A DNA stretch of 64,000 nucleotides from Antitrichia curtipendula (taxonomy: Eukaryota > Streptophyta > Bryopsida > Hypnales > Leucodontaceae). Both the position numbers and the translations under genes were made by a program. Shown in pieces: positions 21,260 through 34,103 of this stretch; position 1 is the stretch's first letter; the number at the start of each line of letters is the position of its first letter. The stretch is from assembly GCA_951230915.1 (NCBI GenBank), contig OX579633.1:20432574-20496573 (forward strand), given 5' to 3'. The notes beneath the pieces are model-generated. The model had not been told where the DNA came from. It saw nothing but the letters and a program-made list of their open reading frames with translations, and did no database searches.

Positions 21260-24177
21260 TCTTAACTTTCTATAGAGTGCCTATTACTTGTTCAAGAAGC
21301 AATTAGCCCTTGTGAAATAGCAATCATCATAGCCTTAGCATCAATCATCAAAATAGATAAGGTTCTAAAATGATTCACATGTGTTAGTGGCAATCATTTA
21401 TGCCCTAAAATGACCCCTATAGGAATGTTTGAACAATTTTAAAACCTTGCCCATCTTACCACCTTCTATCATAACCATTTTCATAAATTTCCCAAATTAT
21501 GAAAATGTGTTATAAAATGAAACATTGAAGAATAATTTAATAATTAATCTCAAACAATAGTTGTAAAATATGAACCATAGATCATATCCCTACAATTAGA
21601 TTAGCTAGTACACAAACTAATATTTTCCAAAAGAAATTTAAAGTTAAAATTGAAAATTCCTTCTAAAAGCAATTATAGATTGAATGTTTGTGATTTTCAT
21701 GTGAATTTTTTCCCTCTAAGTCCAAAATCTGAAGTTCAAATTGTAGTAATTTTTGAAGATTTTAGTTTTAATTTTTTGTTCAAATCATTTTTGAAGGATT
21801 ATTTTTTGAATTGAAAAGGTTACTTTTGGAGCAAGACCTACTAGAAACCTTTGAATTATAGAATTTATAGAAAACAAGTCTTTGGAATCTAAACCTTACA
21901 AATGTTAAAGAACTAATACCAAAATATTCAAAAAATCAATGGATGAAAAAATGCATTTTTGTAAGCTTAGGATGTGTTAGAGTTCATCCATTGTTCAAAA
22001 TTTGAACATCTAATCCCTATGGGAATCATCTAAACTCCCTCTAGATATTTTGCAAGAGATATCCCTTCTTTGTAGATAATAAAAGGGGCGAAGGATGTTT
22101 GGAGGTGGAAATTTGAAATTCCTTTGATAAAGAATGTTTTGCTGAATAAATGTAAAAATCCACATTAAGATTTGTACAAACTATTAAAATTTATATAGGA
22201 AATACTAAACAACTTAATAATATAAGTGTGTGGGTTTGAATAGAATTAGACCCACTCACACTAATTTGAATCAATGGAAGATGAATGTGGTCAATTAGTA
22301 TGAGCACTGGGATAAAATATATGAAGTTGAATGAAGTTGAATGACAAGTTTGAGAGGTTAATGTTGTGTACATTAGGGGTTGACTAAGCTATATATTATA
22401 ATAGTTTTTGAACTTTTGATTTGTCTTACATTTGAGGCTTGCCACCCAAGTCATCATAAATAGCAAAGTTTTTTTGTTTTTTGTTTTTTTTAAATGCAAG
22501 GGAAAGTTCTACATATTGAAAGTCTTCAAAATCTCTTTTTGTTGCTATTTCCTAGCGGGTCTTTTCTTCCCTCATAATTTTACTCATGTGATAAAGGGGT
22601 GTCAAAGTTCCTTTATTAGGGTATCTTTATATAGCATAGTAATCTCTCTTGGCAAGCTAAACCATATGTTGTTAATCAAAGTTCAATCCTTTGATTCAAA
22701 TTTCCAACCTCAAAGCCTATTGTTTTTAAAGCCAGTATGTAGAGATCATCAAAGACTATCTCTACATTTATATAGTACCTATTTAAATTTACCTTAACCC
22801 TTAATAAGTTATTTGGTTATGTTCTACCAAAAAACACTCAAAATGGATTGTTTTGAGGAGAAAGGCCCTTCAAAAATGACAAATGAAATCTTGCTATATC
22901 TTATTGTAAAATCTAGTAGTAGACTACTTCATTATTTTGTTGTACAGAAATGGAAGATTTTGACCACACATATTATAAGAATATAGTGTTTGAAGTTGGA
23001 ATTTTTTTTAGGGGCATCTAGATTTCGGACTGCTGTAATTTGGTGAGGCTTTTGTACATGTTAATTTCACTTTTTTGCTTGAATTTTTTTTATTTTTTTT
23101 ATTTTTGTGACAAAGTTGGCTAGATTTAAAAAAAAATTCATAACATTTCAAATTGGGGAACATACACCAAAAATTTCCAATAGAGAACTAGCTTCAAGAA
23201 AACTAAGATTTTAGCTAATCCTAGAAGAAGGAAAAAAAAATCTCCCCAAATTTGTGGCTTTGGCAAGCTTGATCAGTTTATGGCTTAAAAATCCAAGCTA
23301 AATTCAAAGGTAGTTGGACATATTGGGTGGAAAAAGGCCAAGTCAAGGTTTGCTATGTGTCATTCATAATGGATCACTAACATTGAATAAGTTTATCGCA
23401 TGCCATGTCCTCTAAACACGTACAATTTTCTTATGCATGAAGATGTTCCCATGCTCCATAAAATATAATTTTATAAAATTCAACATTAAATTCAAAAATA
23501 TCAAAATATTTGGCAACTGTCTCACATAGATTCTAATGCCACTTATATTTTGTGTAAGGTAGAGGTATGTATTTATGACAACCCTCTATAATAGCTTTAT
23601 AAGATGGCCTATTGTTGACAACACTTAAATGCATTGTTCATTGAAAAAGATTTATTTTTATTTTTACCTTTTCATCCACTCATCTTTTTTGCCTCTCTGA
23701 TTAGGGAGAAGTTCCAAAGCTAACAATAATAGGTGAGTTTGTAAGACTAGAATGGATCCGAATGAAAAATCCACATTTATATTGAATAAAATACTTATTT
23801 TGAGAAAAATAATTTTTTTCCATTCTTCCTCATCTTTGTATTTGCACACATTGAGCTAAATTTATCATATCCTATAGGCTAAAATGCTTAAATGATAAAA
23901 AAAAATAGGTACCTCTACCATGTAGAGAAAAAAAGACAAGCTTTTTATACGAGAGGGGTAGTAGGGTTGACAAGAAATTTCTCCTTCAAGAGCATTGGAA
24001 GAGTAGAAAGAGTTTGCTTGGATGAGGTAAAACAACCCACATGTGATATTTAAATTAGAATTAGTAGGAGCTCAACTGCTTATAATTAAATCAAAAGAAA
24101 AAATTATGTTCAAAGTATAATTTTAGACCTCATTTAGGCATAGTAGAATAATATTTTTCAAAAAACTTTGAACTTAG
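21260..24177. other. AT-rich intergenic DNA, no gene recognised
   Basis: Only short, compositionally biased frames occur, the longest being 121 codons at 22432-22797. A TTAA-CCCTTAA end-like motif at 22795 hints at another decayed repeat. I see no splice-consistent coding pattern. Confidence 0.4.
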
Positions 24178-24181
24178 TTAA

Positions 24182-25117
24182 CCCCTAAAGTCCCAAGGCC
24201 ATTTTTCCATCAGAAAACACTCAAAACGACCATTTCTAGAGCAAAGAGCAAAAAAAAAAGAATAATGTTTTTTTTTGCATATTTAACCAAAGGATCTTGT
24301 ACTAGACTAGTGTAAGAATGTGTGGAAGAAATTTCAGAAATTTTGACCATGTAGATTGTAAGATATTTTCATTTAAAGTGAAGGAATATAATTTTTTTGT
24401 ACCTTGCTCAACTACATTTTTTGGCTTTGAACCTTTTTAATTAAAATTTTTTGCCCAAATGATTTTGAATTTCTAATTTTTTATAATGAAGAATTGAGTT
24501 GAGAATCTAAATTTTTTTTTAAAGAAGAAACACTTAGATTTCACTCATTAAAAAATTGTTAAGTAGAAGTAGGTTCAAGATTGAAGGAAAAATTAAATCA
24601 TACTAATAGCTCTAAGATAGCTCTAAGATAGAATAGAAATATACTAATCTCAACGGTGAGATTGCTCTAGCAAGAAATCTTGACCTTGTGAAACTTCTTA
24701 AATTTTTTTTTGTTAAAATTGAGACCAGAAATGAGTCCTATAAGTTATTTTTTCAAAAAGATGCTCTAATTGCCCAAAAAATAAGATTGACCATAACTTT
24801 TGCATAACAAATCCAAATGGAATGAATCAAAGCTTCCCATGTAAATAAAAATAAAATCTATATGAAATAAATTTTAAAATTTTTTAATTTAAAGTTTTTT
24901 TGGAGATTTTTTTCTGCCCACCGAACTAAAATTTGGGGGGTTTGTGCCATAACTTTTGCTCCTGGGCACCGATTGAATAAAAATTACATTTTCGGAAAGC
25001 TAATGTGATTTTCTATCTTCACACAAAAATTCAAAAAATCATAAAAAAATATTGAGACCGTAGAAGCCTGCCCGAAATCCATTTTGTCCCCTGAGGGAAC
25101 AATTGGGACTTTAGGGG
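24182..25117 (+). mobile_element. TTAA-flanked inverted-repeat element, copy 6 (full length)
   Basis: This 936-bp unit lies between TTAA at 24178-24181 and 25118-25121, with ends CCCCTAAAGTCCCAAGGCC and TTGGGACTTTAGGGG. It is the closest relative of the copy at 8829-9754 throughout its length. It differs by small indels, including a short local duplication of agctctaagat near 24606-24627. Confidence 0.75.
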
Positions 25118-25965
25118 TTAATATGGAAAACCAAGCTAAATTTCATATCCAAAATCCCATTTGAGATTTTGAGCATCCAATCAAAAATTATGGACAAACA
25201 TTAGAGAGAGGTTGGAAGGGACATTTCTTTGACATTTTAAAACATCCTCTTTGAAATCTATTCATAACAAATTTTTATTAAGAATGGAAATTTCAAACGA
25301 GATTTTGGACTTAAAATTTATCTCGATTCTCCATATTAACTTAGTTCAAAGTTTTTTGAAAAAAATAATTCTACTTATCTAAATGAGGATTTAAAATTCT
25401 ACTTTGAACAAAATTCCTACTTTTGACTTAAATGTAAGTGGTTGAGCTCCTCCTCATTTTAATTAACATATCCTGAATGGGTTGTTTTACCTCCTACCAC
25501 CCTTCTTTCATAAAGAGTCTGTCTTCTCATTTTTTGACACACAAAATAAGTGGCTTTTGAAGCTATGTGAGATAGTTGCCAAATATTTTGATTTCTTCAA
25601 AATTTATGTTGAATTTTCTAAAATTATATTTCATAGAACAACCTTCTTCCAAGTACTTTATCTTGAATTTACAAATCCCTAGAAAATGTCCAAAGCAACA
25701 TATTTCAATTTGGGTTGAAATCCTTCTCCAAGTCCTGTCCTTTTTCTTTTAGACATTGTGATGAAAATTTCACTCCAATGTAAATAACCTTGCTTGTGTT
25801 GCCCCCATCCATAAAAATAACATTATCCCCTATAACTCTTTGTAGGCAAATCCAATTGTAATTTTTTTTGGTAAAGTAACAAAGTACCCCTCATCTCCAC
25901 ATCAAAAAGAAATATAGTCAATATTTTTGTCGTATGTTGTCAATTTTTTTGGTTTGGCCCTTTAA

Positions 25966-26194
25966 CCCTTAAACGATGAGCCAATCACCATGAAAATCAT
26001 CTCTTTGGGTACCATGTGAATTGTTGGCTTAAGAAAATGAAAAAGCACTCATTAGAAGACAAATTACTATAGAAGACATTCCCCTTTTCACACAAAATTT
26101 GGAGGATGAACAGTTACACCTCTGTCCTACACGGAGAGATTCTTTGTCATTCATCGCCCAGAAAGCGTCCTCCGCATCGTTTATGGGTTAAGGG
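25966..26194. mobile_element. Small TTAA-flanked MITE (CCCTTAA...CGATG ends)
   Basis: The left end is TTAA-CCCTTAAACGATG. The right end CATCGTTTATGGGTTAAGGG-TTAA is its near-inverse with one extra TTAACCC step. The 229-bp interior is non-coding. It shares the TTAA flanks and CCC start of the larger family, but its sequence is otherwise different. Confidence 0.55.
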
Positions 26195-26198
26195 TTAA

Positions 26199-27671
26199 TC
26201 CTGAAATGCCGAATCCTGGAAGGTGAAAATCAGAAGTGAGAGCCTGTGTCCGTAGGTGCTGAAATCATGACCTCCGGGAGGCACATACAATGGGACAGAA
26301 ATTGCTGCGATCAAAAGATGAGTGTGTTAGTTCAATGAGGACTAGCCTTTTGCAAAAAATTAGTAACCAGATTCCCTCGCCGATTGGATTTTTTGCAAAG
26401 CACCCCATTTTTTCAAGATTGGGTCAGGAGGTCCCTCTCCACGAGAATGCGGTGCCTGACACGGATCTGTTACACGACTGGGGACGAAGATATCATTGCA
26501 TGAGGTTCGGCTGTCAATCACTCATACTAAAATTCAGGATGTACAGTACAAAGAAAATGCAGAGACTTGCATTCCCAGGAATCCACAAAACGAGGCTGAC
26601 CGTCTGCCTCGAGCACGTCCAAATGCAACAGTGACGAACAGCTATACAGTGAACAAAGACGGCAGGAAATGGAAAAAAAATTGAGAACCGCTCCGAAATT
26701 TGTGGTTACGAAGTCATTCACCGCAGCTGATCCCTGTCCTCGTCTTCACCGTTTCAGAGACATACCTTACTGGCTCCCCAGGAGAAGAAAATACCCTCCG
26801 TGGGCGTGTCATTTCCATAGCTCTATGCATGCCATGCAGCCATACTCCTTGACACAGAATTTTCTTCGTCATTTCTAGCTCGCTAGAGCATTTTCCATTC
26901 GTCCAAAGAACGTTTTTATGTCCCCGCCGGCGTTGCAGAGTTAACCCGCTCAGAAAGAGTTTTAAATGCCATTCTGAGATCGTCTTCTTCTGAGGGTCAA
27001 CTCTGAGACTTCTACCTTCGGCTGTCAAAGTTGACAAGAACTCCAAAACAAACGTCCTGGCTCCTGCATGCACGACGGTTGGTGGGATAATGGGATTTCC
27101 AAGGCAACAATCCAAAACTCTGACACCCTGGAATGGGGATCTTCCTCATTTCTATTACTAACGATGCTGTTCTAGCATAGCATTTTCGATGGACCAAGTT
27201 TCAAAATTGGCAAATAAGTTAGGCTCACAAATCTAGGTAGATGGAGACAACCTAGGTCCATGGATAGCCCAAAAATCGAAGCACTACGAGTGTCGGATAG
27301 TGTATCGTGATCCTCAAAAGGAATCTCAAACCACAGGAGATTCGGAGAACGTGGCAGCAGCAAGAAAATATTCTAGAGAAAAATCAGGAAACAGTGTCCA
27401 GAAATAGGCACGATTGGGAAGGTACCGTTTTGAGAAAAAAACTCTGTTGATTTCAAAGTGCACTGCACCTGACACCCTCTTCTGATGGAATCTGCTCAGA
27501 AATATAAACTATGGTAAGAAACTCTATAGGCAAATTACACACCCACTATCATACCCTGACCTTAAACTGTACTACCTTAGCTACTGTAGAATCACAGATC
27601 ACGCACAACTGAGGATAATGAACCCATCAGAAACTTAATTGGAGGTCATATAAAAATAATATTGACTGCAT
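26199..27671. other. GC-richer region downstream of VPS36, unrecognised
   Basis: Base composition resembles exons more than the surrounding repeats. Overlapping frames include plus-strand ones from 26290 (114 codons), 26463-26684 and 26669-26878, and a minus-strand one at 26714-27115 (133 codons). None shows a domain I know, and they compete for the same bases. The part nearest 27671 should be the VPS36 3' untranslated region. The rest may be a decayed or lineage-specific gene. Confidence 0.3.
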
Positions 27672-30600
27672 TCAGATGTCTTCAGATGCAGTAGCAACAG
27701 TTATATCCATAAAAAAATTGTGAAAGAAACGCAAGCCATCAGCTCCATCATCCCGACAAAGAAGCCCTGCAAGAGCCACATAGACTGCAATGTCAGAGCG
27801 AACTACAAAACTGAGGGTTTTCTATCGAAGGTGTGAACAAATATAATATGATGGGAGTCTTTAGAATTTCAGTCTGAAGCTGTAAGTATAAACTGCAAAG
27901 GATCTGTATTCTAAGACTTATAGTCTAAAGCTTAGCATAACCTAAGGACCAACTTATATTGCACAGGCCGAAGCAGCAAGATTAAGGAAAAAAGGGATTC
28001 CTACACCTTGATTGGTGCAAAAATCAACGTGTATTTATTTGATTTGTTTTGTTCAATATCGACATTTCACACTGGTCCAAGTAACAAGAATGAGCATGAA
28101 AGGTGCCGCTTACATGGCTCTTATGTGGCATGCTAAAAAAGACTTGAGATGTAACAAAGATTTAAGCTACATCTGTCAAGTGGATTGACACTTGTTACCT
28201 CAAATGCGTCATAAGATGTCATAAAGGCAACGGAGTATTTTAAGCTTGTTATCTCACCCTAGTTGCACATAATGTTGGTTCACATTTGAGGCTTGTTATC
28301 TGAAGCTTGTTACTTCTACCTGTGGAATAGTTGCACATAAGGTGGCAGAAACTCTGAAGGTACTACCAGCATGTCTTGCAATTACAAATGCATGTTAAAC
28401 CTTCGTATCTTCCAATTCCAATAGAAACTTTGTGCAGAACAAACCTTGACTTTCAGCTGCTAAAAGTTGTTCTTTCGCAAGAGCAGGAGCCATTCCCAAC
28501 GCACGAGCTGCCTCACTTGCACCTACGCCTACTATTGCAGCTTCTCCACTTTTGACCAATGTACGGAGCCTCATGAAAATCTGCACAAAATACATGAGAA
28601 CAATCGTTAATCCACCACCCAGTGCAGACTTCCGCAGATAAAAAATAATGGCAGAAGCAGCAACCGAAAACTTAGTACTCCTTGTAGTCAGCTACTCAAA
28701 GAGAGGGAGATACAGCTGCAGGTGTGCACTGCGTAGGTGCCCAGGCTAAAGGAGCCCCCTATTTTAAAGTTGTGTAGGCCTTGGAAATCCCATGGCCAAT
28801 CACCACCCCTGCACATCTAGGAAATCCCATCCACTGCCCACCCACAGAAGGCAGCCTCCCAAAGAGAATGTCAAGACGGTAAACTTCACTTGGCATGAGT
28901 GAAGTTAATACAAATGGAAAGATGAGATCAGACTTACCTCATCGTCACTCTGACTCACAGACTGAATGACCATCACTCCACTGTCAAACTTGCGCAACCT
29001 GAAAGGTCTGCACATTCACGATCTAGATTTGCAATTCAGCCTTACAAAAACCCCAATCAATAAGGGTCACAAAGAAATACACATCAGGTCCCGGACAGTC
29101 AACTATATGCTGCCTATGACCTTGATGAATAATGTGTTGAAACATATGCAACATATACTCAGAAAGACTACGTACTCAAAAAATAAAAATAAAAGGTTGA
29201 TGATAACAACGATCATCTACCTGCGACTGGTGACATATTTCACATTGCACAAAATACTTTACTTACACATCGATGGTAGCCCACACTGTGCAAGCTGTTA
29301 GCAGATCCTCTGGTGATATAAGTTCTGTACCCACCCTCCACGTGATTATGTCAGTAAGTATTAACATTTAAAGGTTCTTCCAGGAGGAGGGACCGCAGGG
29401 CCTTGTCCAGATAGCAGTGATAACTTAAGATCTCCGAAGTTCACGCTATCTCGATAGACAGATAAGAAGGGAAAATTGTAAATTAGGTAACATAGCTAGA
29501 AAGGTTCTGCACCTGTGCCACGAGCTCGGTTAAATAGACAATAGGCATCAATTAGGGCAAGCATGCCTCCTGCCCGTTGCACAGGATCTTTGACAAAATC
29601 AGCTAGCTGACACGCACCAACAATCCAATCTGCTACATATAGTCAGAACTTAAGAAAAGCATTCGTATTTCAATAATACTCTATGAACATTATTCTAGAA
29701 TCTGAATATATCTGCAAAATTAACACATGCGGCTAATTGCAAGTATCTCTACCCCAAATAGAATGCATACTTTCATATGGCCCATCATTCTAGAAGATGA
29801 ATCTCTTATGTCTTCTTTCCATAAAATCCTCAGTACATTTCTCAATCTATTCCTTGTTATATCCTCAGTGATTGAGTAATTCAAAAATCCTATTTGACAA
29901 CCTTAGAATGCCGCTATTCCAATTACCAGATGTCACAATTCTACTACACTTTTCCATGCAATTACTTAAGAGGGGATCAATGGTGTCCAACCATACTATG
30001 GGTAAAATATTTTCAGATTCTGAACTCAAGTGGACACAATCTTTAGAAATATCGTGGTCCACAGTAATTGAGCAGAAACGTGTAGACATAAGAGATTCAT
30101 CTTCTAGAATGATGGGGACCAACATGCAACTGTTATTCTTACACACGATTGATTTTCACTCGGTATCATTACTTTCTACATTTTCAAACCATTGCTTAAT
30201 CTCCACCATTGAGATAGAAACAATAATCCAAAAAATACCACGTAGTAGGAACAAATTGACTTACCTCGATCTATAATTGTTGCTCGTGTTTAAAAGAGTT
30301 TAAGGTATCATTGTGTTCCAATACAACTCGATCCGGTAATGTTGACGAAAGTGAATAATTCTCTAAATGAAAAAAACGTACCTGGCGAGACAACTGCTGA
30401 TGATAAAGTGCCCCAGCGGATTCTTTTGTTACGGGAGAAGCAATGCCCACGCTAAGCATCCAGTCTTGCATCTCTTGCTTAGTACCCATACCCTCCTCCT
30501 CTGCTCCCGCCGTTTGGCCTTGCAGCAGCCTCGCCCTCATTTTCTCTGCCAGTAGCACCATCTCCTTGGCTTTGCCCTGACGTCAATGCCATGTTCAGCT

Positions 30601-32846
30601 CATCACTCCTAAAGAAGCCTAAATTGGGCCTCAATGTTTCTTTAGCAGTCTCGAATGAGAACTATCTTTGTTCAGTTTTATTTACGATTGGACCCCAACA
30701 CAGCCAACCTTTTTCGCTGATTCCAGAGATATAAAGTTTGGCCCCAGCTGAGTTACAATTTTCACAATATGATCCATTAAATCAGACATTTTAAAACCAC
30801 GAATCTTTGGTCTTTTAGGGATTAAATTCATACACATACCTCAGATCTTTGCCCATATGACACCAATACCACTTCATCACCCAGATCTAGAATTTGAATA
30901 TGCCAAAATTTAATTCCAGGAAGCAAACTGCATAGTCAAATCAAACAACACACCATGAGACCGTTCAAATCTTGAAAAGCCTCTTTCATGTTCTTGTCAA
31001 CTTCTTCTTGTTGCTCTTGCTCCTTTCGAAGTATGCCAGAAACACCTGCCATGGACGGATTCATTTTGGTCGGAGCTGGCCTTGTTGGAGTTGAAGCTGT
31101 TGCAACCGAGCTCGTGCCTGCCTCCCCGGGTGCTCTTGACTCATTCACTGTAGCCCGACTCTGGGGAGCTTCCATGTTTGCCTGCAATTCAAATTGGCCT
31201 TCAGTCTGAATCCACCATGCGTATAATGCCAAGCACAGAGCTTGACATCCACTAATGTACAAAGCAATGAAGGATCCGCAATAAGGTAGAGGATAATAAC
31301 ACTCTAAGGGACCTGATCCTGATTCCTAGTGACTTACCCCCGTTACCAACAGCAACTCATCTCTCATACGCTCAGTTGGCCTTTAATTAGCAAGGTGAGT
31401 GTGTGCATGACTTGGCTAAATGACTATGACTCCTCATCTTTGAATTGATATCAAGGTTGTCTACTGTCCTCTCAATAGTGGCTACAACCTCCCACTTTGA
31501 ATGATTGCATAAGAAAACGTCCTATTTCTGTGAGACAATATTGATCTCGAGAGGGTTTTGGCTCTTGTACCCCAATTGATCTCTGCAGAGCTCTATTTAG
31601 TGATTTCCCAATGAGAGCACACTCCTACACATTAGATAAAATGCTTAAAGTAATAAAAAGAGAATCCTCTACCTAATAGACAACATAATAATGCCTAATC
31701 CACAATAAGGTATATAACTAAGGACCAGATCCCCTGTCCTACCCAGACCCCTGTTACCAACGGCAACTCATCTATACACACATGCAGTTGCCCTTCAATC
31801 AGCAAGTTGGGAGTTAGCACGACTTGACTAAATGCCTATGGCCACTGAACTTCTAATGGAATGGAATTGCCTACTGTCGCCTTTAGTGGTACAAAACCTC
31901 CCACTTTGAAATTGCATAATGAACTCATATACAAAGGTAAAAATTTAATCTAAACAGATTTGGCTCTTGCAACCAAAGATCTCTTCACAGCTCTATACAT
32001 ACTCCAAACATCATACTCCTAAGAAGTTAAAATGTTTCAGGAGCCGCAAAATGTATCCCCTATCCTAATGCCAAGAACAGAGCTCGATATCCACTATCCA
32101 CAATATCACGGTCCACAATATAAACAGCAGTGAAATATCCAAAACAATGAGGTATCCACAAAATTGCAAAAAATCAACCTAATTTGCACAATCATATTAA
32201 AAAAAACTAGCGGACCTTCCAGGCTTACTTAAAGAGACGCAAAAAAGTATCCTCTACCATAATGCCAAGCACAGAGCTCGACATCCACTATCCACAATAT
32301 AAACAGAAGTGAAGTATCCAAAACGACGAGGTATCCACAAAATTCCAAAAAACCTAACCTAATTTGCACGATCGTATGAAAAAACAAGTGGCGAACCTTC
32401 CATGCCTGCGCTTTGACAACTTCGCCAAACCGCTGAACAAACGATTCCGGCCCGGTCCTTCCTTTAAACACGATCGTGAGCACAAACGAACCGGTCGCTC
32501 CAGCAGTTCCCTGGACCGAGACTTTCCCGTCTTTCTGCGTCCACACTTGAACCCTCATCCGCGGCGCCGAAAACATACTCTTCAGTCCTTTCTTCGACGC
32601 AAACACTTGGCCAATCGCCCCTAACGGCACTGCCCATGCTTTTCTCGCTCTCTCGTCCAGCCACAGCAGACGGTGCGTGGTCAAGCTCAGGATGCCCGAT
32701 TTCAAGCTCCAGACTTCGGAATCGTCCTCCCAGTCGATCGCGTCCAGCAGCTGACACTCTACCTCGCCCGGATTCAACTGCGGACGTCCGCTCGCGGTCA
32801 GCTGCACGAGTTGCAAGACGCGCGCGCAGGGATGTGAAGGTTCCAT
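27672..32846 (-). CDS. VPS36: VPS36, ESCRT-II subunit (eight exons)
   Basis: Vacuolar protein sorting-associated protein 36 is the ESCRT-II subunit that recognises ubiquitinated cargo and lipids at endosomes and helps recruit ESCRT-III. Coding exons in order are 32846-32397, 31181-30954, 30576-30382, 29606-29513, 29324-29267, 28998-28938, 28580-28445 and 27766-27672. All junctions have GT-AG, and the exons sum to 1,317 nt, that is 438 codons plus TGA. Exon 1 encodes an N-terminal GLUE (PH-like) domain, about residues 20-150, including [12 protein letters not shown]. Later exons encode the EAP30/winged-helix part, for example [39 protein letters not shown] and [15 protein letters not shown]. 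The length matches plant VPS36. The ATG at 32846 is chosen as the first in frame with the conserved N-terminus. The gene appears intact. Confidence 0.93.
30590..30826 (-). repeat. Dispersed repeat in VPS36 intron, also in eL27 intron
   Basis: Blocks ttgttcagttttattta, ctgattccagagatataaag, ttttaaaaccacgaatctt and the end gtcttttaggga-TTAA match a stretch at about 43062-43305 in an eL27 intron. The ends (CTCCTAAAG and CTTTTAGGGA) resemble the TTAA family. It lies wholly in the intron between exons 2 and 3. Confidence 0.5.
31205..32402. repeat. Tandem duplications filling VPS36 intron 1
   Basis: Two nested levels are visible. A larger unit at about 31290-31640 recurs at about 31690-32035 (ccgttaccaacagcaactcat, agcaag, cctcccactttgaa, ttttggctcttg, agctctat). 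A smaller unit of about 180 bp at 32045-32220 recurs at 32240-32405 (aatgccaagcacagagctcg, atccactatccacaatat, aggtatccacaaaatt, aatttgcac). The second smaller unit ends in the true exon-1 donor region (gcgaaccttccatgcctgcg). The first ends in a decayed copy of it (gcggaccttccaggcttac). Confidence 0.65.
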
Positions 32847-34072
32847 GGGGATGAAATGGTGAAACTACGAGAGCATTTGCAATGCGAGAGTGAATTTCAA
32901 ATCCAAGGGATCGAACAACAATTTTGAATTACAATTACGTGGTAAGTGAATCTGATGTTGAACAAAATCTGCAAATTCCGAGGCAGATTGAAGCAAAACG
33001 AAAACGATGATCAACACATGTTTAGCAGAGAAAGAAGAAGAGACAGAAGAAGAGACGAGGTGAGAGACAAAAACGGACATCAATCGGTATTCGAGGATAT
33101 CAGTAGGATATAGGCGGATATCAATCAGGGTGCCACTACGCTCCCCCTCTCTAACCACACTGGGGCTTCCACAGTAGTTAGCAGCCCTTTTTTTTTTTGC
33201 CCCATGCGGCCAGAAAGCACCACTGAAAAAAGTAGGGCGAAAAAGTCTTTAGTAAAAAAAATAAAAAGTGCTTGAAATGTGCTTGCTCTTCCTAAGGTCA
33301 TGTCGGTTTGCATTTAGGGTTTCAGGCTCCATCACCAATTCTACGGCAGCTGTAGTGTTCCTCTGGCGTGGCAGCGCGCCAAATTGCACATCCTCCGCCA
33401 CCTCCCTCGCCTAGGTAGCTCTGATTTAGGATTTAGGGTTGCCAGTGGCGCATATAGAAAAACCTACTTTATTGCCTCCATTATCTCCACTCTTGCTGCA
33501 TTTATTGTTGTTGTAGGCAATTTAGTTGTTTTTTAGAAGAATGCTAGAGTTCCTACGGAGCTTGGAATAGCTGTGGTAGAGGCGCATTTGCTTCCACTAT
33601 GGGGCATTTGTGCTTCCACTCTTGTGCATTTTAGTATCTCCTAATTCTAACGCTACTTGCTTGAAATGGAGGCTGCTTGCATTTGTGTCTATTTTGCAAA
33701 TTCGTTGCTACATCACCAGTTGTGCATGGGTTGCAACAATATTAGAGTCTGCAAAGACTGGTGGAGGTATATATCCTGATGTTTCCTTTGTTCTGGTGAG
33801 AGCAATGAGTTCTAAATTGCAGTATTTGTATTTTGCGTTGTGTTTACTTTGTGAGCTTTGCTTCTGGCTATTCATCTTGTCTACTACACCATGGTTTGAA
33901 AGAGGCTCACCAAAGGTTGTAGTCAATCTCACAGTCCTTGTAGTAAACAACACCATGGTTTGAAGGTGCATCGCCAACGGTGTTTGTTTATCTAAATCAG
34001 ATCCGTGTTTAGGGTTTAAGTTCACATATTGTTTCATTTCTTTGTGCACAGTGACTTACAACTTTCTTTGTT
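32847..34072. promoter_or_regulatory. Divergent upstream region of VPS36 and hAT-like gene
   Basis: This interval separates the VPS36 start (minus strand) from the hAT-like start (plus strand). It contains perfect telo-boxes TTAGGGTTT at 33313-33321 and 34009-34017, and a partial one near 33431. Repeated gatatca motifs lie at 33097-33125. A shared or adjacent pair of promoters is plausible. An intron acceptor-like tgtgcacag just before 34050 suggests a spliced 5' leader for the hAT-like gene. No initiator or TATA box can be fixed. Confidence 0.4.
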
Positions 34073-34100
34073 ATGGGCAAGTCAGCGATGGACAATGGCC

Positions 34101-34103
34101 GTG
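34101..34103. repeat. 3-bp target duplication, left of CACTA MITE
   Basis: gtg at 34101-34103 is repeated at 34288-34290 immediately outside the palindromic element. A 3-bp duplication is typical of CACTA (En/Spm) transposition. Confidence 0.8.

Noticed and set aside
26290..27115. Possible gene from overlapping plus and minus frames
   Set aside because: No recognisable domain, no splice chain and mutually exclusive frames. Kept only as an unrecognised region.
32464..32757. Frames on both strands overlapping VPS36 exon 1
   Set aside because: They are shadows of the GC-richer exon. Only the minus-strand frame starting at 32846 gives a GLUE domain and joins to the other exons.
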